Assembly: GCA_023664485.1 (NCBI GenBank)
Contig: JAMPFK010000009.1
Span: 1-64,000 of the forward strand
DNA length: 64,000 nt
From: Bacteroides fragilis
GTDB taxonomy: Bacteria > Bacillota > Clostridia > Lachnospirales > Lachnospiraceae
Direction of reading: 5' to 3'
The notes beneath the pieces are model-generated. The model was given only the letters and a program-made list of their open reading frames with translations, was not told the origin of the DNA and did not search any database. How positions within the stretch are numbered: the first letter of the stretch is position 1; the number at the start of each line of letters is the position of its first letter. The position numbers and the translations under genes are program-made. Of the stretch, positions 43,201 to 51,332 are shown piece by piece.

Positions 43201-44785
43201 GGGGCATGAAATGGAGGAGTCTGTCGATAGTCTGTTCGACCAGTTGAGCGCTATTACTGCGTATGCGGGACAGATCAACGATGACCTCAATGTCCATTCC
43301 GATATTCTGGAAGCAGATATGCACGCGGTCAACGACCAGATCAATTATATTGTCCAGCTGTTCGTTGAGCGGATCGATAACGTGGAGGATCTGTACTTTG
43401 ACGGAGACGGTTATGAAGACATTTCGGAGGAAGATATCGATGCGGGCACGGCCGGCAAAGTGGAACGCGCCGTTAACAATGGCGTTGTAAAAGGAGATAT
43501 TAATGTTGGCGGAGTTGCCGGCTCGATGGCCATCGACGAAGAGGATCCGGAAGGTAATGCGGCGGGGAGCGTGAACCGTTCCTTTGGCAGCCGCTATTTA
43601 ACGAGATGTATTTTGACCGGCTGCGAGAATAACGGACAGATCACGGCGAAGAAAAATGGGGCAGGCGGTATCGTCGGTTATATGAATCTCGGCATCGCGG
43701 CGGACTGTGAAGCCTATGGAAGCGTGGAGAGTACGGAAGGGGAATATATCGGCGGAATCAGCGGAGAATCTCTCGCTTTGATTCGGAACTGCTGGTCCCT
43801 TGTTTCTCTGAAAGGTTCCAGGTATGTCGGCGGGATTGCCGGTTCCGGCACAAAAATTCAGAATTGCCATGCGATGGTCCTCATCGACGATGAGGCGGTT
43901 CAAAAAGGCGCGATCGCGGGCTGGCTGGAGACAAAAGAGGATGAAAGGATCGGATTTGGAGAAGATATAAAAGATAACTTCTTTGTCGGCGGTACGCTGC
44001 GCGGCATCGATGACGTGAGTTATGCCGGCGTTGCCGAACCGGTAACTTATGAGGAATTGCTGGCGGTGGAAGGAGTCCCTCTGCAATACCGGCATCTGCG
44101 TCTGACTTTTACAGCGAATGATAAAGTAGTAGATCAGATAGAAGTAAAATATGGACGTCCCCTTTCGGAAATCGAATTTCCGCAGACGCCTCCCGTTCCC
44201 GGCAGCTATGGAAAATGGCCGGATGTTACGGAAATGAAGATGATCGGAAATATTACCCTGGAAGCGGAATACAGCGATACGATCACAACCCTGACCAGCC
44301 TTGAAAAAAGCGCTGTTGTGGAAAACGATGCGGATAATCAGAACAGACCATATGCGTATGTCGAGGGAATTTATACGGACGACGCCGTTTTATCCGTATC
44401 CGCCACGGAGCATACCGCACAGCAGACGAAGGAAGAGACGAATCAGAAGGCGGAATCGGTAGTCTATGGGATTCATGTGGAAAACGGCGGCCTGTCCGGC
44501 GATACCGTATCCAGCGTGCGGCTTTTGAATCCCTATGGTAAAATCAGGGCTGTCCTTAGTCTTTCCGAAGGGGTATGGCAGGAAATTGATTATAAGGAAT
44601 ACGGCCGGTATATTCAGGTGGCTATGACCGGAGAAACAGCGGCGTACTGCATCGTGTCAGGCAGTAAAGCGGTAAGTTCGATATGGTATGCCGCGGCGGG
44701 CGCGGCCATCTTGTTGGCGATTGGAATAATGGCCGGGTTAAAACGCGGAAAAAGAAAAGGAAAGAAGACAGAAACAGAGGAATAG
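40208..44785 (+). CDS. large GLUG-repeat surface protein
   Basis: A 1525-residue exported protein: signal peptide (about 1-32, ending VAFAEE), GLUG-type repeats near residues 130-310 (GGIAGENESTGTI, GGIAGYSKGLLINC, GGIVGRQSGQVIFC), a helical region, a beta-rich repeat, an acidic Gly/Pro/Glu linker at about 545-665, a second beta repeat, a helical region near 860-1075, more GLUG repeats near 1090-1230, and a C-terminal membrane helix plus KRGKRKGKK. GLUG repeats build beta-helices in adhesins. The C-terminus lacks a clear sortase motif, so it is membrane-anchored. Coupled to the MMPL gene by ATGA overlap, suggesting joint function. Confidence 0.8.
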   Translation: MKKRHLYRIVSAWMLPVLVVTLMSGNVAFAEENDKEVIVIRTAEELLAVAEKCDTDVWSADKQIELQEDISLAGIDFEPIAVFAGTFNGNGHAVTDFHYVGSGYADGFFRYITPAGIVQNLTISGWVEAGNEEKCTGGICGINGGWILECTFSGRVEGKSETGGIAGENESTGTISSCSVIGSVTGYDRAGGIAGGNYGTIRNCTNRAGINSDSSWLEEADESSGLEWLLEDISEGKLVSGTDIGGIAGYSKGLLINCDNEGVVGYEHNGYNIGGIVGRQSGQVIFCSNNGYVYGRKDVGGIVGQMEPYISVEEAESLSEAVQRLHDLVDIFLEDAGKTQDSMSGDFDILRSYSDEALKNADSIADRTTDFIDENISAVNEAADRMRYCMEQVPFIMDDVSDAIDSMNETADALGRVVDALDLDGKAEDTVYDETAHARLSLVSGVGGEVYTDSVLPAEGETVTLSAAPEEGYRLRYISAADASKETLDLTMLSDTEYAFVMPAGNVVVKAEFTCDGNAVSGTGDGSVSAEVLPAGSGNGGNSGTDGITQVPGNVPEEAGGGAAGSTGGASAGGALAGEEGTETDNGPADEEEAEPGEKAPESEEKTPESGENTPESAETAQGAGEKPSKSGKEESEPAGEASEQDAVSQDGGTDPLNEKEAGTADTVHDMASSNDETAHAERQFRKLVNASGGPDDGVYAAERTITILKNGSDESTKSAYAGDVVVVNIQPDSGCRASVRITADGKEIAATEKMEGRACQFTMPDADVTVEVGFVKAGVIVESNAGGKAEYSISGNQLKLQVRPNAGYVEKEHPTAADGAGNQLMVSGKSAGAYAYEIDLGNAVSPVRVNIVFAAGTDSAAVSTSKDNLNGNVSLLKTQMRSVSDTMSKIDRLVNGKTLDEIRNDGNSEELIGYILDLAQDLSDAGSTLSYILSDLASISNVMTPYMEEALKQADVELDFVIDDLEDVFSGLDAAFGRVRSTVVYVTGKFDIQFTKPGHEMEESVDSLFDQLSAITAYAGQINDDLNVHSDILEADMHAVNDQINYIVQLFVERIDNVEDLYFDGDGYEDISEEDIDAGTAGKVERAVNNGVVKGDINVGGVAGSMAIDEEDPEGNAAGSVNRSFGSRYLTRCILTGCENNGQITAKKNGAGGIVGYMNLGIAADCEAYGSVESTEGEYIGGISGESLALIRNCWSLVSLKGSRYVGGIAGSGTKIQNCHAMVLIDDEAVQKGAIAGWLETKEDERIGFGEDIKDNFFVGGTLRGIDDVSYAGVAEPVTYEELLAVEGVPLQYRHLRLTFTANDKVVDQIEVKYGRPLSEIEFPQTPPVPGSYGKWPDVTEMKMIGNITLEAEYSDTITTLTSLEKSAVVENDADNQNRPYAYVEGIYTDDAVLSVSATEHTAQQTKEETNQKAESVVYGIHVENGGLSGDTVSSVRLLNPYGKIRAVLSLSEGVWQEIDYKEYGRYIQVAMTGETAAYCIVSGSKAVSSIWYAAAGAAILLAIGIMAGLKRGKRKGKKTETEE

Positions 44786-44808
44786 GAAAATGTTGTAATT
44801 GCAATGGA

Positions 44809-44844
44809 AGTTTAAGCGCGGGCTGCGGTGCCTGCGCTTAAACT
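44809..44844. terminator. bidirectional terminator
   Basis: AGTTTAAGCGC (44809-44819) and GCGCTTAAACT (44834-44844) are perfect arms between the convergent surface-protein and Rpn genes. Confidence 0.8.
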
Positions 44845-46034
44845 CCGTTTATATCTATGCCATGTGTTCTTAACAGCGCGCGCAGTTTGAGGTTTTCTGA
44901 ATTAGCCGCTGACAGCTGGGAATCCTTCTTTTGCAGTTTTAAGGTCAGCCGGGAGGTTTCGTCCTGAAGTTTCTTTTGGAATTTTGTCGTCATTTCGCTG
45001 GTTACCCTGGCAGTTACTTCAGCAGTCACCTCAGCGGTTACTTTAGCGGTCACTTCATCGGTCACTTTAGCGGTTACTTCACCAGTCACTTTAGCGGTCA
45101 CTTCATCAGTCACTTTAGCGGTCACTTTAGCGGTCACTTCATCGGTCACCATAGCAGTTACCCTCTCTGTTATCTGGTCTTCCATTTCGCTGTAGGAAGG
45201 AATGATCGTTGTCAGCATTTCTGTTACCTCCTTATGTAATTCCGGCTTTGGCAGAAGAATATGGTCGGCTGCCAGGCGGATATAATTGATATAGTCTTTA
45301 TATTGGCGTCTGGTAATGTGATTTTCTGAAAGTTCGTCTTTTAAAATAATTATAATCTCATTTACGAATACAGTCAATTCCTTTTTCGTCACAGGATTGC
45401 TTTTTGTGTCGAGACGCGGGCGGAATCGAAGGAGCGTAAATGGAAGAAAGAGTGTCAGGTGATTCTCTCGAATCTGTTGAAGTGAATAGTTCTGTACTCT
45501 GACGATGGTAACGGAATAGAGGGATTTTGCCGTGTCAGAAAGAATAAGCCTGCAGGCGCTTTTTTCGGGAACGGTACCGTTGGTGTCAAGATGCAGAATA
45601 ACGGAAGACGGAAAGCGCAGGATATCGGCAGATTCCTTTATACAGCTATCCATATCCGGCCCAATATTTATCTGGTTTCTCCTCGAAAGGCCATATAGAA
45701 GCGCGATGTGGGCATCATATTCAAACATGCGGAAGGATAAATATTCATCTTTTTCCATTTGACATTCCAGATGGTAGATGTCGCTCCCTGCAATCCGCAG
45801 GACGATGTCGGCGAAAATAGCGGAAAGATTATGGGGATTGGATTTTCCGGGAGCAGAATATTCTGCGGCGAGTAGTTCCACCGGCGTATCTTTGGGATAT
45901 TTTTTTCCGAAAATATGTTTCAGGAGCGGAAAAATCTGTTCCGGCATATGCTGAATGATTGATTTGAGAATGCCGTCCCATAGTTTGCGCGCCGGTTCGG
46001 AAGAGGACCGGGAAGAAAAAGATTTGAGATTCAT
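44838..46034 (-). CDS. Rpn-family recombination-promoting nuclease
   Basis: A 398-residue protein of the Rpn/transposase_31-like group with a PD-(D/E)XK-type nuclease core: FADIVLRIAGSDIYHLECQM gives the Asp and Glu-x-Gln pattern. It is followed by FEYDAHIALLYG. A C-terminal stretch near residues 290-345 consists of four-residue units (EVTAKVTDEVTAKVTA), then a Gln/Lys coiled tail. Rpn proteins act in DNA breakage and recombination. A truncated relative lies at 3368-3969. It is a single-gene transcript. Confidence 0.8.
   Translation of the reverse strand: MNLKSFSSRSSSEPARKLWDGILKSIIQHMPEQIFPLLKHIFGKKYPKDTPVELLAAEYSAPGKSNPHNLSAIFADIVLRIAGSDIYHLECQMEKDEYLSFRMFEYDAHIALLYGLSRRNQINIGPDMDSCIKESADILRFPSSVILHLDTNGTVPEKSACRLILSDTAKSLYSVTIVRVQNYSLQQIRENHLTLFLPFTLLRFRPRLDTKSNPVTKKELTVFVNEIIIILKDELSENHITRRQYKDYINYIRLAADHILLPKPELHKEVTEMLTTIIPSYSEMEDQITERVTAMVTDEVTAKVTAKVTDEVTAKVTGEVTAKVTDEVTAKVTAEVTAEVTARVTSEMTTKFQKKLQDETSRLTLKLQKKDSQLSAANSENLKLRALLRTHGIDINGV
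44998..45163. repeat. 12-bp tandem repeat tract inside Rpn gene
   Basis: About 14 units of a 12-bp repeat such as TTAGCGGTCACT / TCATCGGTCACT (plus strand), coding x-V-T-x units on the minus strand. The near-identical units invite slippage by whole codons, so length may vary between strains without frameshift. Confidence 0.8.
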
Positions 46035-46175
46035 AAGACAGATCCTTTCATGATATGACAGGCGGTAAAATCCTGCAGTCGATTATTACAGACGGGGAAG
46101 AACCCCTTTAGATTTCCATTATGGGATAAAGTATAACTTCTGAAAAGAAAAAATGCAATGCTTTTTCTTTCTGTT

Positions 46176-46826
46176 TTATGCCACATATAAATACATGAAA
46201 ATAAAATGACAGATGCTGCCGCCCATAACGAACAGATGAAAAATTTCATGGGAACCGAAGTATCGATGCCTGCTGTTAAAGAGCGGCAGCTTCAGGGCAT
46301 AGATGATACCGCCTGCCGTGTAAACGATGCCGCCCGCCAGAAGCCAGAGGAAAGCGCTGTGCGGGAGCGTATTCCATAACTGCCCGAAAACGCCGAGGCA
46401 GACCCAGCCCATGGCGATATAGAGGATAGAAGAAAACCATTTTGGGCAGGTGATCCATAAAGCTTTGATCAGCATACCGACGGCGGCAATCGCCCAGACG
46501 ATGGCCAACAGCGTATATCCGGGCTTACCGCCGAGGACAACCAGACAGACAGGCGTGTAGGAGCCCGCAATCAGCACGAAGATCATCATATGGTCAATTT
46601 TCCGGAAAATTTGCAAAATCCGGTCTTTGACCGTAACGCTGTGATAGAGCGTGCTCGCGCCGTATAAAGCGATCATGCTGATCATAAAGACCGCCATTGC
46701 AAAGAATGCGGTAAAGCCGTCCGAAACAGCCGCTTTTATTAAAAGGGGCGTTGAAGCGAAAACCGCCAGCATCATACCGATAAAATGAGTAATTGCACTT
46801 CCGGGTTCACGAATTGTTATTTGCAT
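46176..46826 (-). CDS. hemolysin III / PAQR-family membrane protein
   Basis: A 216-residue, seven-segment membrane protein. SAITHFIGMMLAVF near the start, LYGASTLYHSV, DHMMIFVLIAGSYTPVCL and the terminal FGSHEIFHLFVMGGSICHF carry the conserved His/Asp residues of the hemolysin III (YplQ) family. These proteins are linked to membrane-lipid homeostasis more than to true haemolysis. GAGGAGGT six bases before ATG 46826 fixes the start; the frame is open back to 46880. Confidence 0.88.
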   Translation of the reverse strand: MQITIREPGSAITHFIGMMLAVFASTPLLIKAAVSDGFTAFFAMAVFMISMIALYGASTLYHSVTVKDRILQIFRKIDHMMIFVLIAGSYTPVCLVVLGGKPGYTLLAIVWAIAAVGMLIKALWITCPKWFSSILYIAMGWVCLGVFGQLWNTLPHSAFLWLLAGGIVYTAGGIIYALKLPLFNSRHRYFGSHEIFHLFVMGGSICHFIFMYLYVA

Positions 46827-46885
46827 AAGATACCTCCTCGTCTCCATGGATAGGAATAGCACAAAAACATAAAGAATCACAACAA

Positions 46886-46902
46886 GTAGTTTTTAAAACT
46901 AC
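46886..46902. promoter_or_regulatory. palindromic operator candidate upstream of hemolysin III gene
   Basis: GTAGTTTT-T-AAAACTAC is a perfect 8+1+8 palindrome lying just downstream of the predicted start of transcription. This is a typical repressor position. Confidence 0.5.
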
Positions 46903-46917
46903 ATGAAACATATACAA

Positions 46918-46946
46918 ACTCTACACCTTATAATGTACAAAGTCAA
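46918..46946 (-). promoter_or_regulatory. sigma-A promoter for hemolysin III gene
   Basis: On the minus strand TTGACT (46946-46941), 17 bases, TAGAGT (46923-46918). Confidence 0.6.
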
Positions 46947-47049
46947 TATAGAAAATACAATTCCTCGAAAATTTCAGAAAATGAAAAGAAAGGAACAGAT
47001 GACGCAGACGATATCAATAAAACAGATGCGCTTATTTTACGGCGCCGGC

Positions 47050-47316
47050 TCAATCTTCCTCGATCACATGAATCTCCAGATAATCGAAATCGATGCTCTC
47101 GATAAAATTATCCTGTGTGAACCGGGTCTTATCATGTTTTTTAAAATCCTGAATATTAGCGTTCAGCCAGATCGGTTTGCCCAGATCAAACTGATAACAT
47201 ACCTCGTCGAGGGCATGGAAAACCTTATGCGTCCTCGTTTCTTCCCTGTCATCGCAGATAACGGTATCTTTTAACATATGGTTGTTTTGAAATTCCTTAG
47301 CCCATAAACGAAACAT
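47050..47316 (-). CDS. conserved small hypothetical protein
   Basis: An 88-residue soluble protein, acidic at its end (FDYLEIHVIEED). No signal peptide or membrane segment. RLWAKEFQNNHMLKDTVICD and the tidy ribosome site (AGAAAGGACA) support a real gene, and proteins of this appearance are common in Lachnospiraceae. I do not know a function. It lies alone between the hemolysin III gene and a divergently transcribed membrane-protein gene. Confidence 0.7.
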   Translation of the reverse strand: MFRLWAKEFQNNHMLKDTVICDDREETRTHKVFHALDEVCYQFDLGKPIWLNANIQDFKKHDKTRFTQDNFIESIDFDYLEIHVIEED

Positions 47317-47436
47317 AGCTTGTCCTTTCTGCCGTCGGCGGTATAAGTTATTATATAAATCATTTCCGTAAAAGTAAATATCAACAGGTCCTTTTTTCCT
47401 CTTTTTCTTTCTTTCTGAAAATGCTAGAATGATGTC

Positions 47437-49158
47437 ATGAAAACGACCGGAACAGATAAATCCTATCAGACAAATAATTTATTTTCATCCAGTTTATCGG
47501 CGATGCCAGGCGACAGGCGCTTTTGGAAATATACGTCCGGCCTCGGTTTCCTGCTGGCGCTGTCTTTTGTGCTCGGCAGTATGCTGACCAATGAACACCG
47601 CACCTGCCGAAGCGTTGCGGAAATAGTCCAGGTGCTTTCCGTCCTTTTTGTTATGACATTTATGTCATCTATTGTGACAGGACTGCTTTTTATGGCTTTG
47701 GCAAGGCTCAGGGACGGCGGGGTAAAAAGCAGGATTTCGGGGAAAGAATATGACGGTTCACGGGTATCCGCTTTTTATACGGCGGCGATTCTGTTATGCT
47801 GGCTGCCCGTCTTTCTGGCATATTATCCATCTGTTTTTGCATATGATGCGGAAGGGCAGCTTTATCAGGTTCTTGCACACGACTATAGCACCCATCACCC
47901 GTTATTACATACACTGTTTCTGGGAGCCTTTTTTCAATTGGGGAAAAACCTGCCCGGCTCCTGTTCTTCGGGAATGGCCCTGCATTCCATCGTGCAGATG
48001 TTCCTTATGGCGGTGATTTTGGGGTATGCGCTTGCCGTTCTGTACCGGGAAAAGACATCCTGGGCGATGCGGTTTCTGCTATTTCTTTTTTACGCGCTGT
48101 TTCCGGCCAATTCCGTTCTCTCGGTCAGTACGACGAAGGATGTGCTTTTTTCGGGCCTGGTATTATTGTATGTCATTAAAGTATATCAATGGTGCGGCGG
48201 GCAGGATAAAAAATCGAAGGGCTTTGCCGTCCGGTTCGTTTTGATTTCCGCGGCGATGCTGCTGTTCCGCAATAACGCGCTCTATGCGTGGATCTGCTGT
48301 CAGCCTTTTTTGTTCCGGTTTGCGGGAAAAAGAAAAATGCTGAAACAGTATGCGGTTATTGCGGCAGCCACAATTATGCTGTTCGGCATGGGAAGCGCAG
48401 GACTGAAAACGGCAACGGCGGCGCATAGCGGAAGTCCGAGGGAAATGCTCAGCGTGCCGCTGCAGCAGATGGCGCGGACGCGGGTCATGCACGAGGAAGA
48501 ACTCGACGATGAGATGCGGCGTAAGCTGGACTCTTATCTGCCCTCGGAATGGGTGTTTGCCGCTTATAATCCCCATCTGGCGGATCCGGTCAAGAACCGT
48601 GCCGTCATACATGATGATCCGGCGGGGCTGATGAAGACGTGGGCGCGGCTCGGCCTGCGGTATCCGATGACCTATGTGGACGCTTTTTTGGATAATTCGC
48701 TCGGCTGCTGGTATCTGGCGGATAAAACGCATTCTACGATTTATGGCGTCGGCACGGAGAGCGGCTTCGGATATCTTTCTACGGATAACAGGGAGATGCC
48801 GGCGGGATATGAAATCATAAGGCACAGTTATCTGCCGGGATTCCGCGCTTTTATGGAGCGTATCGTGTCGGATAATGAATATCAGAAAATACCGGTGGTA
48901 TCTGTTCTTTTTGCCCCGGCATTCTATTGGTGGATGTTATGCGTTTATATTGCCTTTTTCCTGTATCGGCGGGAGTATGGAATGCTGGCGCCGGCGCTCT
49001 TCCCGGTCCTGTATTATCTGACTCTGCTGTTATCGCCAACGGTGTTAGTACGCTATATGTATCCTTTTATGCTAAGCAGCCCCATGATGTTGTGTCTTGT
49101 GAGTGCAAAGAAGAGAATTTATGACGCACCGTCATTAAAAATAGACAATAAAAATTAA
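47437..49158 (+). CDS. large polytopic membrane protein, DUF6020-like
   Basis: A 573-residue protein with about 12 hydrophobic segments. The YYPSVFAYDAEGQLYQVLAH and STHHPLLHTLFLGAFFQLGK region resembles DUF6020 proteins, membrane proteins with a GT-C glycosyltransferase-like build. An extracellular region (about residues 340-460) separates the last helices. No strong ribosome site precedes the ATG, and a TAGAAT box lies only seven bases ahead of it. The true start may be further in, or the message may be leaderless. Function unproven. Confidence 0.7.
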   Translation: MKTTGTDKSYQTNNLFSSSLSAMPGDRRFWKYTSGLGFLLALSFVLGSMLTNEHRTCRSVAEIVQVLSVLFVMTFMSSIVTGLLFMALARLRDGGVKSRISGKEYDGSRVSAFYTAAILLCWLPVFLAYYPSVFAYDAEGQLYQVLAHDYSTHHPLLHTLFLGAFFQLGKNLPGSCSSGMALHSIVQMFLMAVILGYALAVLYREKTSWAMRFLLFLFYALFPANSVLSVSTTKDVLFSGLVLLYVIKVYQWCGGQDKKSKGFAVRFVLISAAMLLFRNNALYAWICCQPFLFRFAGKRKMLKQYAVIAAATIMLFGMGSAGLKTATAAHSGSPREMLSVPLQQMARTRVMHEEELDDEMRRKLDSYLPSEWVFAAYNPHLADPVKNRAVIHDDPAGLMKTWARLGLRYPMTYVDAFLDNSLGCWYLADKTHSTIYGVGTESGFGYLSTDNREMPAGYEIIRHSYLPGFRAFMERIVSDNEYQKIPVVSVLFAPAFYWWMLCVYIAFFLYRREYGMLAPALFPVLYYLTLLLSPTVLVRYMYPFMLSSPMMLCLVSAKKRIYDAPSLKIDNKN

Positions 49159-49184
49159 AATTTGATAAAAAAATTGTGAAATAT

Positions 49185-49216
49185 ATACATTTTGGGAGAA
49201 ATGTGTTAAAATGTAT
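49185..49216. promoter_or_regulatory. inverted repeat upstream of alarmone synthetase
   Basis: ATACATTTT (49185-49193) and AAAATGTAT (49208-49216) are perfect arms 14 bases apart, in the AT-rich promoter region where TTGATA-N16-TATACA can also be read (about 49162-49189). It may be an operator. Confidence 0.4.
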
Positions 49217-49293
49217 TTATATTCAACAGAGCTGTCGGCCGGGGGGACGGCGTTTGAGTAAAAATGTGTGTAAAAGGAGCATGAAAACTGAAT

Positions 49294-49926
49294 ATGGACG
49301 TTAGTACAGATAGAAATGATATTGACAGTTGGAAAGAGGTAACACTGATTTACAATTCGGCATTAAAGCAGATATCAACGAAACTGGAAATACTGAATGA
49401 TGAGTTTCAGCATGTACACAGATACAACCCGATAGAGCATATTAAATCTCGTATTAAAACGCCGGAAAGTATAGTAAAAAAATTGAAGAAGCATGGCTAT
49501 GAATCCACGATTGGGAACATGGTCCGTTATGTGAACGACATTGCAGGCATCCGCGTCATCTGTTCTTTCACTTCGGATATTTATCAGATTGCGGAGATGA
49601 TCAGCAACCAAAGCGACATTAATGTCATTTCGGTCAAGGATTATATTGTCAATCCGAAGCCGAGCGGTTATAAGAGCTATCACATGCTTGTGACGGTGCC
49701 GGTCTATTTGTCGGATCGTATCGAGCAGACAAAAGTGGAGATACAGATCAGGACCGTTGCGATGGATTTCTGGGCGAGTCTGGAGCATAAGATCCATTAT
49801 AAATTTGAAGGCAACGCGCCTGACAGGATCAGAGATCAGCTTGTGGAGTGTTCGAGAATCGTATCGGATCTGGATGCCAGGATGTTGAGCCTGAATAAAG
49901 AAATACAGCAGTTAGGAGAGGGATAG
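49294..49926 (+). CDS. small alarmone synthetase (RelA/SpoT-like (p)ppGpp synthetase)
   Basis: A 210-residue single-domain protein. VNDIAGIRVICSFTSDIYQI, NPKPSGYKSYHMLV and VEIQIRTVAMDFWASLEHKI are the core motifs of the (p)ppGpp synthetase domain, including the acidic catalytic Glu in EIQIRT and the GYKSYH substrate loop. There is no hydrolase, TGS or ACT domain, so it belongs with the YjbM/RelQ small synthetases, tetrameric enzymes that respond to envelope or growth stress. It stands alone, between a structured promoter region and the sortase locus. Confidence 0.9.
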   Translation: MDVSTDRNDIDSWKEVTLIYNSALKQISTKLEILNDEFQHVHRYNPIEHIKSRIKTPESIVKKLKKHGYESTIGNMVRYVNDIAGIRVICSFTSDIYQIAEMISNQSDINVISVKDYIVNPKPSGYKSYHMLVTVPVYLSDRIEQTKVEIQIRTVAMDFWASLEHKIHYKFEGNAPDRIRDQLVECSRIVSDLDARMLSLNKEIQQLGEG

Positions 49927-50011
49927 GACGCTATTCCTCTTTTCTGTGATATAGGAAATTGCTGTAATCGCAGCGGGATTTAATCAGGAATTTATGAAGT
50001 AAATTTTCAGA

Positions 50012-50038
50012 GCGCAAGCTGCGGAGCCTGCGTTTTTT
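50012..50038 (+). terminator. terminator after alarmone synthetase gene
   Basis: GCGCAAGCT and AGCCTGCG pair with one bulge around GCGG, followed by TTTTTT. Confidence 0.65.
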
Positions 50039-50108
50039 CCTGTATAAATGAGGAGTGCCCAGGCGTCTTGCGACACCCGGGCTATTATGAAAAAATTTAT
50101 CTATGTGT

Positions 50109-50136
50109 TTGTCATTTGTTATGATAATTATATTAT
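50109..50136 (+). promoter_or_regulatory. possible promoter, target unclear
   Basis: TTGTCA (50109-50114), 16 bases, TATTAT (50131-50136). It lies 280 bases before the sortase gene. It could give a long leader or a small RNA. Confidence 0.4.
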
Positions 50137-50303
50137 AGACAGAAATTATGAATAAATTATGAACGCGGTGTGAAGTTATCGTTAATTCTTCTAAAAAAGT
50201 GAGGCGGGAGAAAGTGAAACTATAAAAAATGCACAAAAAACGAGGACGGCAGGCCAGAGATGGGGAAAAGTGGCGGACCGATGAAAAACTGCGGCGCTTG
50301 TTA

Positions 50304-50332
50304 TTGACGTAAAACGCATTATTTGATAGACT
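50304..50332 (+). promoter_or_regulatory. sigma-A promoter of sortase operon
   Basis: TTGACG (50304-50309), 17 bases, TAGACT (50327-50332), about 80 bases before the sortase start. Confidence 0.65.
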
Positions 50333-50412
50333 AATTAGCAAAACGGGCGTATTATATTATCATATAAATAAGATTATTTCATTGGCAATGGTACGAAATT
50401 GTACCGGACTGG

Positions 50413-51324
50413 ATGTGGAAAAGGATGGATCCTGAAAAAGAAAAGTCGAAAATATGGCTTATTTTGTTTATTTTGTTTTTTATCATTGTGGTTATAGCTG
50501 CCGGCGTACTGTGCAAACGGTACATGGACCGCCGGACGGCGGACGCTCAATTTAACAGCATACAGGGAAGCGTTAATGCCGATGCTGAAAACAGGGAAGA
50601 AACTGAGATAAAAGAGAGCGGAGAAGAAGCCGGAGCAAATGACGCAGAGGGGGGAAGCGGAGAGAAGGATTTGGAAAGCGATACGGAAAATGATGACAAA
50701 GAGACGGATATATCAGAGGAATACGGTATCGAAATACCCGAAAAAGATCTGGATTGGAATGCTTTGCATGAACAGAATGAAGATATTTATGCGTGGATCT
50801 GTGTGCCGGATACGACGGTAGACTATCCTGTGTTGCAGCATCCGACAGATAATAGTTATTATTTAAATTATAACATGGATGGAACCAGGGGATATCCGGG
50901 CTGTATTTATACGGAAGACTTTAACGGCAAAGATTTTTCGGACATTCATACGGTGATTTACGGTCACAATCTGAAAGATAAAACGATGTTCTCATCGTTA
51001 CATAATTTTGAGGACGAAGAATTAATGTCCGGGGATCATTATATTTTTATTTATACGCAGGATTATGTGTTTGTTTACCGGATCTTTGCAGCTTATGAAT
51101 TCAGCGCGATCCATCTTCTGGATAATTATGATTACGCCAATGAATATGTATATGCGGACTATTTGAAACAAATATACAGGATGGCGGAGCGGGGGGCAAA
51201 CGTGAGGGAAGATATCGAAGTCACAACAGACGATAAGATCGTCACGCTGTCTACCTGTACGGAGGATCACGATTCCGGCAGACGTTTTCTGGTGACAGGA
51301 GTGTTGGTGAATCCTGAGGAATAG
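50413..51324 (+). CDS. srtB: class B sortase
   Basis: A 303-residue membrane-anchored transpeptidase: an N-terminal membrane helix (about residues 12-33), an acidic Glu/Asp-rich spacer to about residue 110, then the sortase B fold. YAWICVPDTTVDYPVLQ is a class B hallmark. The catalytic residues are His in VIYGHNLKDKTMF, Cys in VTLSTCTE and Arg in DSGRRFLVTG. It should cleave a cell-wall sorting signal and attach the protein to peptidoglycan. The start is uncertain (50413 or 50425). The secreted protein two genes downstream ends with SPKTG and is the likely substrate. Confidence 0.9.
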   Translation: MWKRMDPEKEKSKIWLILFILFFIIVVIAAGVLCKRYMDRRTADAQFNSIQGSVNADAENREETEIKESGEEAGANDAEGGSGEKDLESDTENDDKETDISEEYGIEIPEKDLDWNALHEQNEDIYAWICVPDTTVDYPVLQHPTDNSYYLNYNMDGTRGYPGCIYTEDFNGKDFSDIHTVIYGHNLKDKTMFSSLHNFEDEELMSGDHYIFIYTQDYVFVYRIFAAYEFSAIHLLDNYDYANEYVYADYLKQIYRMAERGANVREDIEVTTDDKIVTLSTCTEDHDSGRRFLVTGVLVNPEE

Positions 51325-51332
51325 GGAATGTT

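Larger units (their letters stand above)
49927..50412. other. long intergenic region before sortase operon
   Basis: It holds a terminator (50012-50038), a second GC-rich hairpin GCCC..GGGC (50057-50082), two promoter-like pairs (50109-50136 and 50304-50332) and a GGTAC/GTACC hairpin (50391-50406) just before the sortase start. A 27-codon open frame at 50229-50312 is possible but unsupported. A small RNA from the first promoter cannot be excluded. Confidence 0.5.

Noticed and set aside
44998..45163. CRISPR or satellite array
   Set aside because: The 12-bp units are in frame within an intact coding region and encode a regular protein repeat.
50229..50312. 27-codon open frame before the sortase gene
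   Set aside because: No ribosome site, highly basic shadow-like composition, and it overlaps a promoter.
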